A stretch of DNA of 64,000 bases from Galbula dea (Eukaryota > Chordata > Aves > Piciformes > Galbulidae): assembly GCA_013399015.1 (NCBI GenBank), contig VWZX01012694.1:2474598-2538597 (forward strand), written 5' to 3'. Made by a program: the position numbers and the translations under genes. The notes below the pieces were generated by a model. That model searched no databases and was not told the origin of the DNA. It saw nothing but the letters and a program-made list of their open reading frames with translations. The first letter of the stretch is position 1; every line of letters starts with the position of its first letter. Positions 1 through 14,238 of this stretch are shown one piece after another.

Positions 1-3000
1 AAGTAAGCAACTTATTCACACAGGGCAGAAACTTGATAAGACATCAAAGGTCTAATCCCCAACCCATAAAGAGAACTTGCTGACAATAACTGCAAAGCTC
101 TAACTCTCTTACATTTATCACTGCCATCAGCTTCTTCAGAACAAAGTATTTTGGAAGGAAGGCAGGCATCTGAGTCTGGGAGGCAGATTTTGCTCTTATA
201 AACTGTTGACCTTAAAACAACATGTTGCTAGGTTTAAATACTGTCATCTTTAAAAGGAGAAATCATGCTAAAAGAAAACAGCTAAATAGTATGCATTTAG
301 AATATAAAAGGGTTTAATAAGCCTGTCTAATAAGAAAAAAACACTTTCAGTAGGGACATAAGAATGTGATTGTGGTTTTCTCAGACCACTACTTCCTCCC
401 AACTTGGGGGTTTTATGGAACTCTTATATCCTTGTTTGTATGCTGGGCAAAAGCATTTTTCCTTTAATTTAAACCATTGTTTTTCAAGGAAAAAAGTCAT
501 TAGGAAGCCATTTATTTTCAATTATTATGAGGACATTTGCAAAAGAAAAACCCTTGAACATGAAAAAAATTTTCTGTGTATCTAGAAATGGGTGGGAGAG
601 ATCCACAAGCCATGATCCAAAACAGGCAATTTACCAGAATAAAAAAGGGTTTTTCCAAGTCCTGTATCAGATTTTAAGTAGCCTCTGCATTCTTTGTAGC
701 AGAATACATTTTCATTGCAGTTCTTTGCCTTCTACACACCAACTGCTTAGTAGCTTTTAAAGCTGTCCTAAAAGATTACCCAGCCATACCAGAGAATGTT
801 AAAGAATTGCCATACTAGCAGCACAACCTGTAAATTCCTTTACACTGTGGAGTCTCACGGGTGAGACTTTTCAATAGCAAAAGGAATTTTTAGGGATGAG
901 AACAAGGAGAGAGGAGAATTAACAGAGTTTCCATTTGAGTTCAGTAAGCCCATCACAGTAGGTGCTGTACCAAAAAAAATCCCAGAGAAGTTGTAACGAC
1001 AATCACACATATATTGTGGACGAAGAAACAACAATAGAAGAAACTAATGCACTCCAGCAGTAAAGAAAAAAACAATGCTGTTTCTAAGTAACAGTGGAGC
1101 TGAGAACACATAGAAGTTTCAGTCAGTCAGTTTGGATCCTCTCATAAAAATAACCTAGATCACATGTTTTTTTTAAATGGCATGCAATGAGAACCAATTC
1201 TTACACATTAAGGAAGCCCAGACACCCCATATTAGCGATAAAACTCTCCCAAGTACTTTGAAAATACAAGATAGAAAACCCAGAGAGCAGCTATTTCCTT
1301 TTAATCAGACCTTCTCACACCCCCTAAAATGGAAGAATTGTGGCCCAGAAAGTTCCAGCTTTTACTAAGAACTTATCTAAAAATCATATTTGTACAACCC
1401 AAGAGCGAAGATTTCTTGACTCCCAAGTTTCTGATGTAATATTTTATATTTGTGGCTTCTAGTCATACTAGAATATCAGATCATTTTTTCCTCCCAGATT
1501 ATTTTTGTTGGAAACATATAATTACTCTATGTTACAGACATTGTTTGTATGCAGTGGAACTGACCAACAAAATATGGACACAGGTGACACCTATGAAATA
1601 TTTTCTTATTTCACCATGGAAAATAACTCCCTGACACAATTTCACACAGAATATAGCATTTGGAAGAGTATTTAACATAACCCATACCCTTCTAACAGAT
1701 GTACCCATCCCACCTATTCCACATCCTCTTCCTCCCCTGTGTACAAGCTGTTATCTTTCTTAGAGTCTGGGATCTTGCTCTTGCAAATCATATTTTGTCT
1801 TTTGGCATTTGTGAGCTCAAGCAGAGTAATTGTTGCCACAGTTTTGTTTCTCTGTTGTTTTGTGGCCTGGAAAGCCAGCAGCAAGATGGCTGTTTTAGAC
1901 CAAATTTCATTGGCAGGGGAGGAAGAAATGAAATAGTAAAGCCATCTTTTTCTTAAAAAAAAAAAAATCTTTGCTCCCTGCCCTTTGCCTCACAGAAAGC
2001 AGGAAGAGTAGATACCAAAGCAGATGTTGAGGTATTCTCACTTCCCCTAGTACTGTTGCCTAAGGAAAAGGAGCATCAGGTGACTGGCCTAAGGGCAATT
2101 GCTCCTTCCCTATAAGGAGAGGTTGGCCAAGGACCTAAGCAGAATTAAAAGCTGCCCACCACAGGCTACCAATGCTCTCTGTGGGCAGTGCTTGACCACA
2201 TCACAAAACAATCTGGATAACTGTGACAAATTGCATTCTAAACATAGTCAACCATTAATATGGCTTAGACAAGATGAACAAGGGGATTTTTCATGCTCCT
2301 TGGCAAATGTAACTCTCCATTTAACTGTTTAGAAAAGAGAAGAGAAAAGGTTATGTGAATTCAGTACACTCATATTTACTGCTGGAGAGGCCATCTTCTA
2401 GTTAAGATCCAAGCTTGGAAACCTAAAAAATACGTCCCCCATCATATCTAGCAGATTGGTTTTGATATCTGGACTAAGTTAGTATTCTGTCATTTCACAG
2501 TCTGCCATTTGACCTTTTGGATGTCATCTGCTATGCTGATATCCCTAATCACCTCTTACAGAAGCCGAGGGTCAGGCCATCCTGGTTTATTAGTTCGCTG
2601 AAGTCCATCACTACTGCAATCTACACCACAGCTCCAGCCACAACTTAAGAGCAGCATCACTAACTAACTCTGACACATTTGTCATAGGTTTGTTGTCACT
2701 GGCTTGGACTCAGGCTTCCAGGTAGGTAAGCAAATTGAGCTATGAAGCTGTCTGACAGAAAGAGGTGCCAAAGTACCACAGATTGCTGATATAAGTGTTG
2801 CTAATTACTTTGTGGCAATTTCTCCTTATTGAGGCAATCTCCAGAAAATTGCAACACACTTAAATTTTGGATTCACATGTTTTAGAAAGTTAAAAATCTA
2901 AGTCCTCTGCAGCTGCAGTTGATACCTAAATATACATTGTCCTCACAACTTGCCTTTAAAGAAGAGAAATACCACTAGCATCAGTTTACGGCCAGCGAAT

Positions 3001-4824
3001 TTAGTCACAGAGATATGGTAGGTTTTCCAAAGTCAGAGAGGAAGACTTTGGCAATGCTAGCAATTAAACCCAAAATTCCAGAAACTCATTCCTGTTTTTT
3101 AACCACATGCATCATCCTTCCAAATGTTCCATCCTACAAAAAGATTTTGGCATGGCTGAAAAAGGCTCAGCTCATTAACAAAATAAGAACATTCTAAGAG
3201 AAACTGTATGAATCCTTCAAAATTGGCATGTAGATTTTCTTGTTAAAAGCATTTGAGGATGTTTTGTAAACTAAATTATGACCACCTTAATTTCCATTTT
3301 AAAAAAATTCTCTGCTGAAGGTCATTTTTAATGGGATCTAGGATGATGTTTTAAGCGAAAAGCATGGGCTGAGCTGTTTTGGCTCTGCACACCATCAATT
3401 CTCTCAAGTTTTGAAAACCAGTGTGGTACTGATTGTTTTTTTAGTTCATTCAGGACAAGTCCTGAATTCAAGGTCTCACACAGTTCTTCACTTCTGAGGC
3501 TAGAATAACGGCAGAGAACAATAATACATTTAATTTGTAATATGTACAAACCTGCAATGTTCCTAACTTAAAAGAATCAAGTCTACCTTAAAAATCAAGG
3601 CAATATTTGGAGTCAGAACTCTTCACCCTTTCTACCTACAATGAACTGACTAAATCACACAACTTATTTTATCTCTTGGTGCTTCTTTCGTCCTCACTCA
3701 AAACACGAGACTATTACTACTTGCCTTTGCAAAGCATTTAATAAACCCTGAGTGATGAATGCAAAATAGGAACAAAACATTTAAGTGCCAAAGCCACAAG
3801 ATCAGGCTTTGAAAGAGGCCACAAATTTGACTTTCACTTATTTATTGCTGAGCATGGTCTACCTACATTTAGCTTTAGGAACACCTTAGTTCTCACCTTC
3901 TTTGATGTAGCTGTCAGACATGTAAAAATAATGACAGCATTGCTAACATATCAAAACACAATAGATATGATACATTGTTTCTATAGTGAACTAATACTGT
4001 GAAGGCAGAGGTACATTTTTCAGTGTTTTTCTAGACATTGTTTCTTATCACTAATTTCTCTAAAAGCACAGTGCTTCTCAACAGCAATATTTCAGTCAAA
4101 TCACAAGTTTACCTGAGAAAAATAGAAAATACTCCAATCAAGGAGGACAAGTTCCTTAGCAAGGTTTCCATACCCAACTACTTCAATTTTTTGTTCTCTC
4201 AGCTGAACATGCAGGGAGAATTAGCACAACAAGTAGTTGGTATCATGATTTAGCTGCTGCCTGCCATGCTCTTAATATCACAACATCTCTCAGATAATCA
4301 AAATAAATGACAGTGGAAAGTCTCCAACATGCAGTATGGAAGGTGCATTTGTGAGCTGCTCCAAGAGGAATGAAGTTGTAAATTGGCTGAACTCTTTGCC
4401 CTCCTTGCACTAAAATTTTTATTAAGGAAACTGGATTCTGCTTGAAGTTGAGAATGTTTTGTTTCTGTAAAATATTGTTGAACCACAAGAGAATCTAAAC
4501 TAACTAAATATGAAGCAAGAGATGTTTTTGTATACCAGCCCAAAATATTCTGTTACTGATTCATTGGTAACTTATGACTGGTTTGGATATAATCTTAACC
4601 AACCATCGTTGGGTTTGGGAGGTAAAATGACATGAGTCAACTGAAATTAATATGATAGAGAACAGCTCACTCTTACTGCTTAAGTAAGTCCAGTCAAAGC
4701 CTTGGTTCCTGCAACAGCATTCCATTTCTAAACTTTGAGAAAAAGCAAATACAAAGGAGGCACAGCAAGCTCCATTTATATACAATTCCTTTCTCCCTAG
4801 CTCAAAAGCATAACAGGCTTGTAT
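1..4824. other. Non-coding, no gene recognised
   Basis: AT-rich single-copy-looking DNA. Open frames are all under 90 codons and lack recognisable protein features. I see no RNA gene or classified repeat. Confidence 0.6.
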
Positions 4825-5562
4825 AAAACAGTATAGACAGAGACAAAGATGGTATTCAGTAACTCCACCTTCTTTGTATCATCTGTCACTAAGACACCCA
4901 CCTCACTCAGCAGGGGGCCTATACTGCCTCTAGTATTAGTTTTTCCTGCAATGTATTTGAAGAAGCCCTTCTTATTGTCCTTGACCTCCCTTGCAAGATT
5001 TAATTCCAGAGAGGCCTTGGCTTTCCCAGTTGCCTCCCTACATCCTCTGACAACTGTCTTATACTTTTCCCATGTGGCCAACCCCTCCTTCCATGGTTTG
5101 TAGACTCTCTTCTTCCACTTGAGTTTCCCCCAGCAGTTCCCTACTTAACTGTGCAGGCCTCCTGGCTCCCTTCCTCAATTTTCTATGTATTGGGATGCTC
5201 TGATCTTGAGCTTGGAAGAAGTGGTCCTTGAATATTAACCAACTCTCTTGGGCCCCTTTATCTTCTAGTACCCTATCCCATGAGATTTTCCCTAGCAACT
5301 TTTCAAATAGATCAAAGTTGGCCCTATTGAAGTCCAGGGTTGTGATCCTACTAGGTGTTCTGTTCCTACTGCACAAGATCCTGAATGCTACGACCTTACA
5401 GCCCTCAACCTCTACCTCTCTAACCAGACCCTCTGTGTTAGAGAGTATCAGCTGCAGCAACATTCCCTCTCCTAGTGGGCTCACCCACCATTTGCATCAA
5501 GGTTATCATCAATGGACTGGAGGAACCTCCTGGACAGTGACTGGCTGGCTGCGTAGGCCTTC
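4825..5562 (-). mobile_element. CR1 LINE fragment, ORF2 endonuclease-to-RT linker region
   Basis: Minus-strand frames read CR1 ORF2 protein: LILSNTEGLVREVEVEG and RNRTPSRITTLDF (end of the endonuclease domain), RKGARRPAQLSRELL, then KAKASLELNLAREVKDNKKG, GPLLSEVGVLVTDD and ELLNTIFVSVYT (start of the reverse transcriptase region). The pieces lie in more than one frame, so frameshifts and stops make it a dead copy. Both ends are truncated. It aligns by eye with the plus-strand CR1 at 51.7-51.95 kb, for example the shared segment AGGAGGTTCCTCCA. It is the oldest-looking of the longer CR1 pieces here. Confidence 0.88.
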
Positions 5563-8500
5563 CAGTTCTTGGTCTGTAGTAAAGTCATGCTGAGAAAATA
5601 TTAAAACTTAAACCCTGAAAGAGACAGAGAACTATTTAAAAGAGAGGAAAACGCTATGAATAAATTTAACCAGTGAATTTTAAGACTATCTAACAATCCT
5701 TGTAGAAGTAGTACAAAAGGTCAGAAGCTGAAACTTGAACTCGAGATAAAGCAGCAGGTGACCTTGTGCTGCCAAGAGAAAGAAGATGGATTCCAGAAGT
5801 TATCTACTGTTAAGCATATATAAATTTCCAGTGGGAAGAGTTAGTGATGACTCTGGGGGAAACATGATTATAAGCAATGGACACTCTTCTAATTTAAACC
5901 TTTAGGCCCTTGGATTGCCTTAGTTGGTGTAAGAGAATGCACACCATTATCTAACCACTATAAAACCACCTAGTTTTAGAGTTCTGTGAGTTTCTCCAGT
6001 CACCCTGTAGGTTGCCTTTTATTTTTGATCTTTCCCCTGTTCTGTTCTCTGTTTACATGTAATATGTAAGCTGAACACCTAAATAATGTTGTGCTCTGGA
6101 AGAGCATAAACAGGTTATCAGTTTGAGTATTATCCACCTCTGATGAATCACACATGATGTATCATGGATGTTTAAGCTGCTTGTAAAGGACAGCTGATAA
6201 CTGCTACAGAATTTACCTATCCTATCAAAAGGCTTTAACTAGTCACATATTTTATGGTCACAAAAAGAAGATCCTTCCTGTTCCTTAAAGGATTTACACT
6301 GCTTGCAAGCTTTGAAATACTGCTGGGCTCAAGGGGAGGGAGTCTCTGGTTGCTCATCTTGCCTCCCTCAAAGTTACAAACTTGAAAGGCAACTTAAGGT
6401 GTCAGGATTTCTATGTTCCTTAGCCAAGACCTAATACTCTGCTGAAAAAGAAGCTTGGAGATCTAATTATCTCCTTGCACTCTACTTTATTACCAGCCTT
6501 GAGCTATCAGAAGTACAAGTTTTTTTTTCTGATGGGATACATAACATGATATTTCATGGGCCTCACCACTTTCTCTACTTCTCCCTTATTGGGTTTTGTT
6601 TTCATGCTAAGTATTACAGAACTGGTAGTTGTGCAGATCTTACCTTTGATTCACCCTGGTTTATAGTGCTGTTGTATAGAAGAAAGAATGAATAACCCCT
6701 AGTGAGAAGTCCAACCATCTTCAGACCACATTCACTAGGACAGATAAGCCCCCTCCTTTGATGAAACAGAAAAATAACAATCACATCCAAATAAAGACAC
6801 AAGTGAAGGAATGTTAATTTATTTTCATCCAGTGTGAATCTGAGAACACAAAGATTAGATTCATCAAGCCTGGAAAACTACATAGGAACACTCAACAAAA
6901 GGATTTTGCAGCAATGTTTCCAGGAGTTCCTGCTTCTGGCCAGGACAGGAAATACCACAAGAACAGCCACAGTTTAATTCAGAACTGGATATGCATGCAA
7001 GAATAATGAATACGGAGGGAGAGGGGAAAAACAGACACAAAAAACACAGGACTTTTGCAAGCTCTGTCCAATCTAAAGAAAAGCCTGGGTTTCTTTATAG
7101 CTCAAGTTTGGTTGAAAGTTATGTAATTCAACAGCAAAAGCCGAAGTGAAAATCAACACTTTATCCAGATCTGACCTAATATTCTTTTTACCTCAAATAC
7201 GTGTATAATGTTGGTGCCTAATTGCTGATGAGTGAGAGTCTTAAAGGTGAGAGGCAAACAGCACAATACGAACACAGTGCCCTAACAGAGGGCAGCAGAA
7301 CACGGCTATAGAAATTGTGAAGAGCAGGAATTGATGGTAGCAGTCTGGAAGAAAACACTGAGGTGGAGGGAAGACAGCAAGGAGGATACAGAATGGCACT
7401 GAGGCCTACCTTAAAAGAAAGGTCTCAAGTGGTCATTGTAGACAGCTGCCATCCCAACTTATTTATATTTTGTGTTTGCTAGCATATCTGCATGATGTTC
7501 ATGCACATGCAGAAGACTTGTAGGCAGCATTTTTCCCAAAGTTGATGCAAAGAATACATATCATTTCTATATTACTGGCATAGAGAGACATCATATGGAA
7601 AGCACAGACGTTTCCACACACGTCATCCATTGCCATCAGCTGCTCTGAATTTAGCAAAGTTACTCCGGATTTACATCTGTATAAAAATATGTCCAATGTG
7701 TTCAAGGAAATAGTCTGCACAGCTGGGACAGTTTAGACACATGAAATAGATGTTTGTAACACCATGTGATTAAAGAAAATCCCAAACCACAGAGTTCAGA
7801 TCTGAATCTAAATCCTCCTCAAGTTTGGTGTGGTGTTAAATCCAAGATTTTGATTCAGTCCCTTGTCTATAAAAATTGTAGCAATTCACTATTCACTGAG
7901 ACTATAACTGCTATATCATACTGAATAGAGCAGCATCTACTCTGGATTTTACAGACTTTGTGGTAACTGGTAAATGAAGTTGTGGAACGTGAACAGTAAT
8001 GAGTACTGGTCTATAACAAAAGAAAAACATGAAAAATAAACACATTAACAGGCAAGCATCAACTTGATGTTCCATTGAAATTATAATTTTCATTGTTCAT
8101 GACTCAGAGGTGAAAATTAATTTGCTGTATCAGCATCTATTTTATAATTAGAAGAACTCACTCCAGAGTTAACCAGTAGGGACACCTATGAGAATCCAAC
8201 AACTTCCTGCATGAAAAAAACTGTTATGGTTCCAAAATCAGTTTCTGCTTAAAGCTAGACCTCTATTATAAAAAAAGCCATCAACCTCAGCTGTTTCCTT
8301 GCTCAAATATTTCTGAGAGGGATTGAACTCTGTTAACATCATTAACATCAGCAATCTCATTTCCTTCCACAGTACAAGACATAGATTACTTGAAAAAAGA
8401 AATCAGAACTTATCTATTCTGAAAACATCTGAAATGCAAACAAACTTTACAGAAAGTATTAAATAGAGAAAATACCTTCCTCCTTAAAGGGGTCTGCCTT

Positions 8501-8994
8501 AACTTCCAGTAAAGGCAAAGATCCAACCACTTAAGTTGAAGTTAAAGTTCAAAACATAAATAAGATTCAGCTTTTAAAAAGAAAGGCAGCTAATCAGATG
8601 GATTTAGATACTCATTAATACGAATGAGAACAGAAGTGAACCATCTATGAATATGCACATACTTAATACTTCCTTCCTAATATTTTTCTGAATTGAAAGT
8701 GTGCATTTTTAAAATGCATATACTGAAACTGGTTGTATAAGAAGTAATTAGCTCAGTAACAAAGTGAACTCATTTTCCCATTCTTGAGAATCAGTGTCTG
8801 AACCAAAATATGCATTCAGTTGGGAGAATGAGGTTTCTTTCCTAGAGTGTAGGCTGGGAAAGTCAAGTTTAAAAAGTGCTTTCAAATTAAGTTAAAGGTC
8901 TACTGACTTCAGCCTCAGATGTTTACTCTCAGAGGTGGCATATGCTGCCAATCAAGTTGACAATTCAAAAATATCAGGAACATGCAGAATAAGA
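5563..8994. other. Non-coding stretch between CR1 copies
   Basis: AT-rich sequence with no supported exon, RNA gene or repeat family. Short open frames are at chance level. Confidence 0.6.
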
Positions 8995-9806
8995 CAGGCT
9001 GGAGAGGTGGGCCCAGATGAACCTCATGAGGTTTAACAAGACCAAGTGCAGGGTCCTGCACCTGGGTTGGAACAATCCTCCCTACCAATATAGGCTGGGG
9101 GCTTAGGAGGTAGAGAGCAGCCCTGCAGAAAAGGACTTGGGGGTGTTGGTGGATAAGAAGCTGGACATGAGCAAGCAGTGCGCGCTGGCAGCCCAGAAGG
9201 CAAATCGCATCCTGGGCTGCATCAAGAGAAGCGTGACCAACAGATTGAGAGAGGTGATTCTGCCACTGTACTCTGCTCTGGTGAGACCTCATCTGGAGTA
9301 CTGTGTTCAGCTCTGGAGCCCTCAACACAGAAAGGACATGGACCCGATAGAGCCAGTCCAGAGGAGGGTTACAAAAATGGTCAGGGGGCTGGAACATCTC
9401 CCCTACAAAGACAGGCTGAGGGAGCTGGGATTGTTCAGCCTGGAGAAGAAAAGGCTTCGGGGGGACCTAATAGTGGCCTTCCAGTACCTGAAAGGAACTT
9501 ACAAAGAGGCTGGTGATGGCCTGTTTACAAAGGCCTGTAGTGAAAGGACAAGGGGTAATGGCTTTAAATTAGAGAAGAGTAGGTTTAGAATAGATATTAG
9601 GAAAAAGTTCCTTACCATGAGGTTAGGGAAACACTGGAACAGGTTTTCCAGGGAGGTGGTAGAGGTCCCGTCCCTGGAGGCATTCAAGGTGAGGCTGGAC
9701 AGGGTTCTGAGCAACCTGATGTAGTTGGGGATGTCCCTGCTCATTATAGGGGGGTTGGACTGGATGACCTCTGGAGGTCCCTTCCAACCCAGATGATTCT
9801 ATGACA
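8995..9806 (+). mobile_element. CR1 LINE, 5'-truncated copy with ORF2 C-terminus and 3' tail
   Basis: This is the best-preserved CR1 in the window. From 9137 to 9724 an uninterrupted 195-residue frame encodes the C-terminal part of ORF2, with landmarks VLVDKKLDMSKQCALAAQKA, YSALVRPHLEYCVQLW, DPIEPVQRRVTKM and GDLIVAFQYLKG. Upstream the frame continues as WAQMNLMRFNKTKC and YQYRLGA but is broken by a TAG in AGGCTGGGGGCTTAGGAGG. It ends in the usual CR1 3' sequence, CCCTTCCAACCCAGATGATTCTATGA. About 0.8 kb remains of an element normally near 4.5 kb. The 5' truncation is typical of target-primed reverse transcription. The long open stretch suggests a fairly young insertion. Confidence 0.95.
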
Positions 9807-10804
9807 TTTAAACCTTCTCTGAATTGTTTATTCAGCACAGAAAGGCACTCACATCTACATTTGGTTGCTTTTGTAGCAGCTCAAAAAAATCCTCTTTGCC
9901 TCTATTTTGAAATTGTTTACTTCTAAGAGCCAAGCACCACCTGGGATTTTTATGAATTGTAAGCCTACCCAGGGAAGCTGTAAACTATGTAACCTATATT
10001 ATGCCATTTCAGTTGGTGGGGTTTAGTGCAAGTCATAGAATTTGTGCTGAAAGTTTTCCTAGCAGTTTAAGAGGCCAAGAAAAAAAATTATCCAGTGCTC
10101 TATCCTTTCAGGATTCTATTAACATAAAAGCTCCATGGTCACAATCTTAGCTTTTTTCTGAACTAGTGAACTCAATCCAGTTTACAAGAAACAGTAAAGT
10201 GCTGCTAACAATAGTGCCTTTCTTCTCAAATAGGTAAGATCTTCATACTTCCAGGAGCCAGCTGGATGTGGACCTCCTCTGTTATTAGCAGACATGAAAA
10301 CAGAATAAGCTGATGAACCTTTACAAGGACCCGTTTGTAATACAAGCTTAGTAGGGTTTATTCTCCCAAACCTAAAATGAGCACAGATCAGAAAGTGTTA
10401 TCTGTCTTTCTTTCAGGAAGGGTACATGTTTAATATGCAGACACCTTCAGAATATCACACATTTTTTTCTATGTTAAAAGTCCCTATTCAGCAGAAGATC
10501 TTCTAGGTGTTCAAATTATTGAAGTTTCATCCTTGTAGTCAAATACTTTGACTACAAGCCAAATAATATGGACACATCAAGAGTCACTGAGGGATGCTAC
10601 CTATCATCACTAAACACAGCAGCATCTCACAGAAGACTAAATAAATAGCTGATGTCACTGCTATAACAAGGAATAATTTTCCTCATGTACATATACAGCA
10701 GCTTTTATCACGACAGTAAAATAAAAGGTGGAAGACTTGAGGGAGGGTGTAGGTAGGATGGCAGAATTCTCTGGAGTCCCTTTTTGGGAGATGCACTGCA
10801 AATT

Positions 10805-10873
10805 CACTGATACAAGTCACCCCAGTATTCAACAAGGACTACACAAACACAGCTGTATCTTCAGTTAAGAATA
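10805..10873. repeat. Short dispersed repeat, copy 1
   Basis: ACTGATACA then CCCCAGTATTCAACAAGG, followed after about 27 bases by CAGTTAAGAATA, recur in the same order and similar spacing at 14163-14238. No known family is recognised and there is no coding potential. Confidence 0.5.
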
Positions 10874-13436
10874 GCATGTCCATAGTAGTTTTGAAACTCA
10901 GAAACATACTCAGGGGAGATAATGGCTCAAGATGTAACTCTTCCTTTTTCCATTGTTTCCATTACGTGATTTCGGGAACATCTTTTCAACTATCCCCTTC
11001 CCACTATCCCCTGAAAGGGAGGTGGCATTTAGTCCTCCAACCACAGAGTTGTAGAATGAATCCCACTCAGCACTAGTGTGGGAAAACTCCATCTTCTGAG
11101 AGCATCCACAAAGGTCTGAGCACCACAGTTACATTAAGTCATGCAAGCTTGCATCAAGACCGTCCTAAAGTTCGGCACCATGGTCTTTTTCACCACACCA
11201 CTATGTAAGATTTTCCTGGTGGTTGCTCAGTTGAGTGACATAATTACCTGCCTAACAAATTCTTCCACCCCATTTTGCCACCCTAAGGGAGGACTACATG
11301 GGCAGTAGAACAGTATCCTCGGATTATCTAAACAGAAAAGGTGAGGCTGAAGAATTTATATTTCCTCCAGACAAAGAGGTGGAGAAATTCTCAGTTGTTC
11401 CTGTCAAATAGCCACAGGCTTCTGCTACCTCTGTGCCAAAACACCTTGATAAAGGCATTTAGTTTGGAAGTCCCTGAGAGGATAGGATGTTTCTGAGCTT
11501 TTCTTTCCAACTAATTCACGTGTCTCCTGCCTGTCTCACAAGCAGGATTTCAACAGCTCCCTCCACCAGCTTAAACTAGACCAACCAACACAGCTGACCA
11601 GCATTCTTGACACTGCTGCTGCCATACAGGGATACACAGAGAGTATCTTTCTCACATTAGAGAAAGCGTTACCTCACACATACACACAGAGATCTCAGCC
11701 CTGAATAGATTAGGTGTGAACAGGACAGGACACATCGGTGGCTGCAATGGCTCTGTGGAGGGAGCTGCCCACCTCTGAAATCTTACTGCATGGGAGACCA
11801 TCTTTTAGGTAGCACAAAGCAAGAAGAGCTCAGGCTGTAGCCACATACTAAAAAAAAAAAAAAAGCTACTCAAAGCTTTTAGAGTAATAGCAGCAAAGAA
11901 GGGACTGAAGCCACAAAAAACTAAGATTCTTCTCAGGGAGAATATGGTATGGCATTGGGCCTGAAAGACACTGGATAGCATCATGAGAAAGAAGAGTGTA
12001 GTTCCTGGATATGACACAAATCTATATTTTCAAGGCTCCTGCAGAAACATTAGTTAGAATAGAATTAGCTAGAATTAGATTAGATAGAAACATTAAGCTT
12101 TTTTGACCATATGAATTGCCTTCCTGTTGGCACCTTGAGCTGACGAGATAAACTTTCCTGAATTACTGTTTGTTACTGCTGTACAATAGAGCACAGGCAG
12201 CACCTCCAGAAGACATACAAAGTATGGGAGGAAGAGAAGACTACTTCTCTTGAGATCTGTAGCACCCAGGTTGCTTCTGCCTCTGGAGGGCAGAGGGAGG
12301 GCACATGTTCCTTTCTTATTAGGCAAAGAATTATTTTAAAGTCATCTTGAGAGTAACCACCACTTTAAGAACCATCTTTATTGAATATGGTCTCTCCACT
12401 GGGTTTTATTTCTAGCCTAAACACTTAGTTTAAACCAGAACATACCACATATTACTTTGATTATTTAGGTAACAAGCACTACCCAGTGATGTTGGCACCA
12501 AAATAAATTATTCCTTCAGCAGATACAAGCTGTCAGCCACAAACCATCCATTAAAAACCTACCTGAGAAATCCCAGTCTGTTCTGTCAGCGCAGTGCTGT
12601 AGAAAACAGCAACTGAGAGCCAATACTCCACACAGTAGGTAGGGAAATATGCATTCAGAGGTTACCCTCTTCCCTAAACCTTAGCTCTAACAACAGTTCA
12701 CCCAGGCCCCTCACAGACTAATATATGGCTCATTGGCACCACCTGCTATAAAAAGGCCAGGGAGAGGCCTATCTAGTTGCACAGCTGAAGGAGATCTTCA
12801 TGAAATGCAGCTGGTGCAAAGGGGAAAGAGATTTTATTCTTCCCTTTCCTCATTGACTAGGTATCATCCCTCTATTGATGTGCTACCCAAAAGTGTGTGC
12901 TGATAAAAAGGTACAGCTCTAACCATGCCATGTTAAAAACAAGGCTATTGCAACAAAGTGGCAAAATCTGCACTATTTAAAAAGAATGTCAGTGAGGAAC
13001 TGAATGGATCATTCAAAGTTAATGCATTTATTGTGAAGGCATATAGGACTTGATGCAATTTTGTCCTCATATATATTCTTACCAAATAGGTCCCATATAA
13101 AATATCAAAGTAGGTCAAACACCTTCTGCACCAAAAAAAATCCACTTAGCAATGAAAATTTCCAAGACAACTGTAAGAGTTCTTCCTACCACTTTATTAA
13201 TTCAAGTGGATCAAAAAGACTAACTATGAATTGAAAGTCTTCTACAAATCCTGAAATTGAATTTGATTTAGTATCCACACTTTTGGCCAGATAAGACAGT
13301 AACACAAGTTACTTGGAAAATGCTTTCAGTGTAAATGTTTCTCCTAAAGTCCAGGGGAAAAAAATCATCTGATATGGTGAAGAATGCAAAAGTAAAAATA
13401 TTATTTCTGTCAGAGCAATAAATGAGAAATGCATAC

Positions 13437-13456
13437 TTTTTCTTTCTTTCTTTCTT
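13437..13456. repeat. TTTC microsatellite
   Basis: About four and a half units of TTTC (TTCTTTCTTTCTTTCTT). Ordinary simple sequence. Confidence 0.8.
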
Positions 13457-14162
13457 CAGAGTTTTCTTGTTATCTCAGGAAAGCTGATGTTGGCAAGCAC
13501 CTTTTGTTTCATAACTGCAAAATAAGGCATTAAATTTGATCTTTCATCATTTCATTCCCACAGCTACTATCACAGCATGATAATAGAAACTGATTTCACT
13601 AAGGCATTTTTGGGCTGAATACTGGGAGGCAAGTCATATGTCTGTTAGTTACCTGAAACTTTCTTATTCACTTTAGTCTTCTGAAACTTGAAAACACTGA
13701 AAAATGTATCTACTGGTTACAAGCATAGTAACCTATGGCATCCTTACACTGCCTAGTGGAGAACTGTGTTCGTGTAGCTTGATATGTTTATGCAGTGCTG
13801 CATGGCTCTGAAAGCCATAGTAGCTTGAGCACTGTGCCATGAAAACACAGTTACACTGAGCTATGTGGTCTCCTACAACTAAGGAGTGTTCTCACAATAC
13901 TCTAGCTGTGCAGTAGAGAACCAGTTACAAAACACCCACCCTGCTTCCTTCAGCTGTACTCTCGTACACAAGCATGCACACAGACGTGGACACATTCCCT
14001 CTGCAGCTTCTGTCTTTGGCAGCCTCCCCATTCTTTCATGAGGTTTAATTGCACTTCTCAGTTTATATAGTGTGGTAAGCAGAGAAAGCAATGTGGAAAG
14101 TAATTTATTCATTTCCTGTTATAGCTTGCTCCAGCTCATACCCAAGGAGACTGTGGATAGTG

Positions 14163-14238
14163 ACTGATACAGGATGCCCCAGTATTCAACAAGGGGGAAG
14201 CAACTTAAATACACAGCAGTAGCTTAAGTTAAGAATAT
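14163..14238. repeat. Short dispersed repeat, copy 2
   Basis: Partner of the 10.8 kb copy: ACTGATACA, CCCCAGTATTCAACAAGG and AAGTTAAGAATA appear in the same order, with a slightly longer middle part. About 3.36 kb separates the two. They may be remnants of one old unclassified element. Confidence 0.5.

Noticed and set aside
9178..9838. Several other open frames overlapping 9137-9724 on both strands
   Set aside because: They are shadows of the CR1 ORF2 frame, which has family landmarks.
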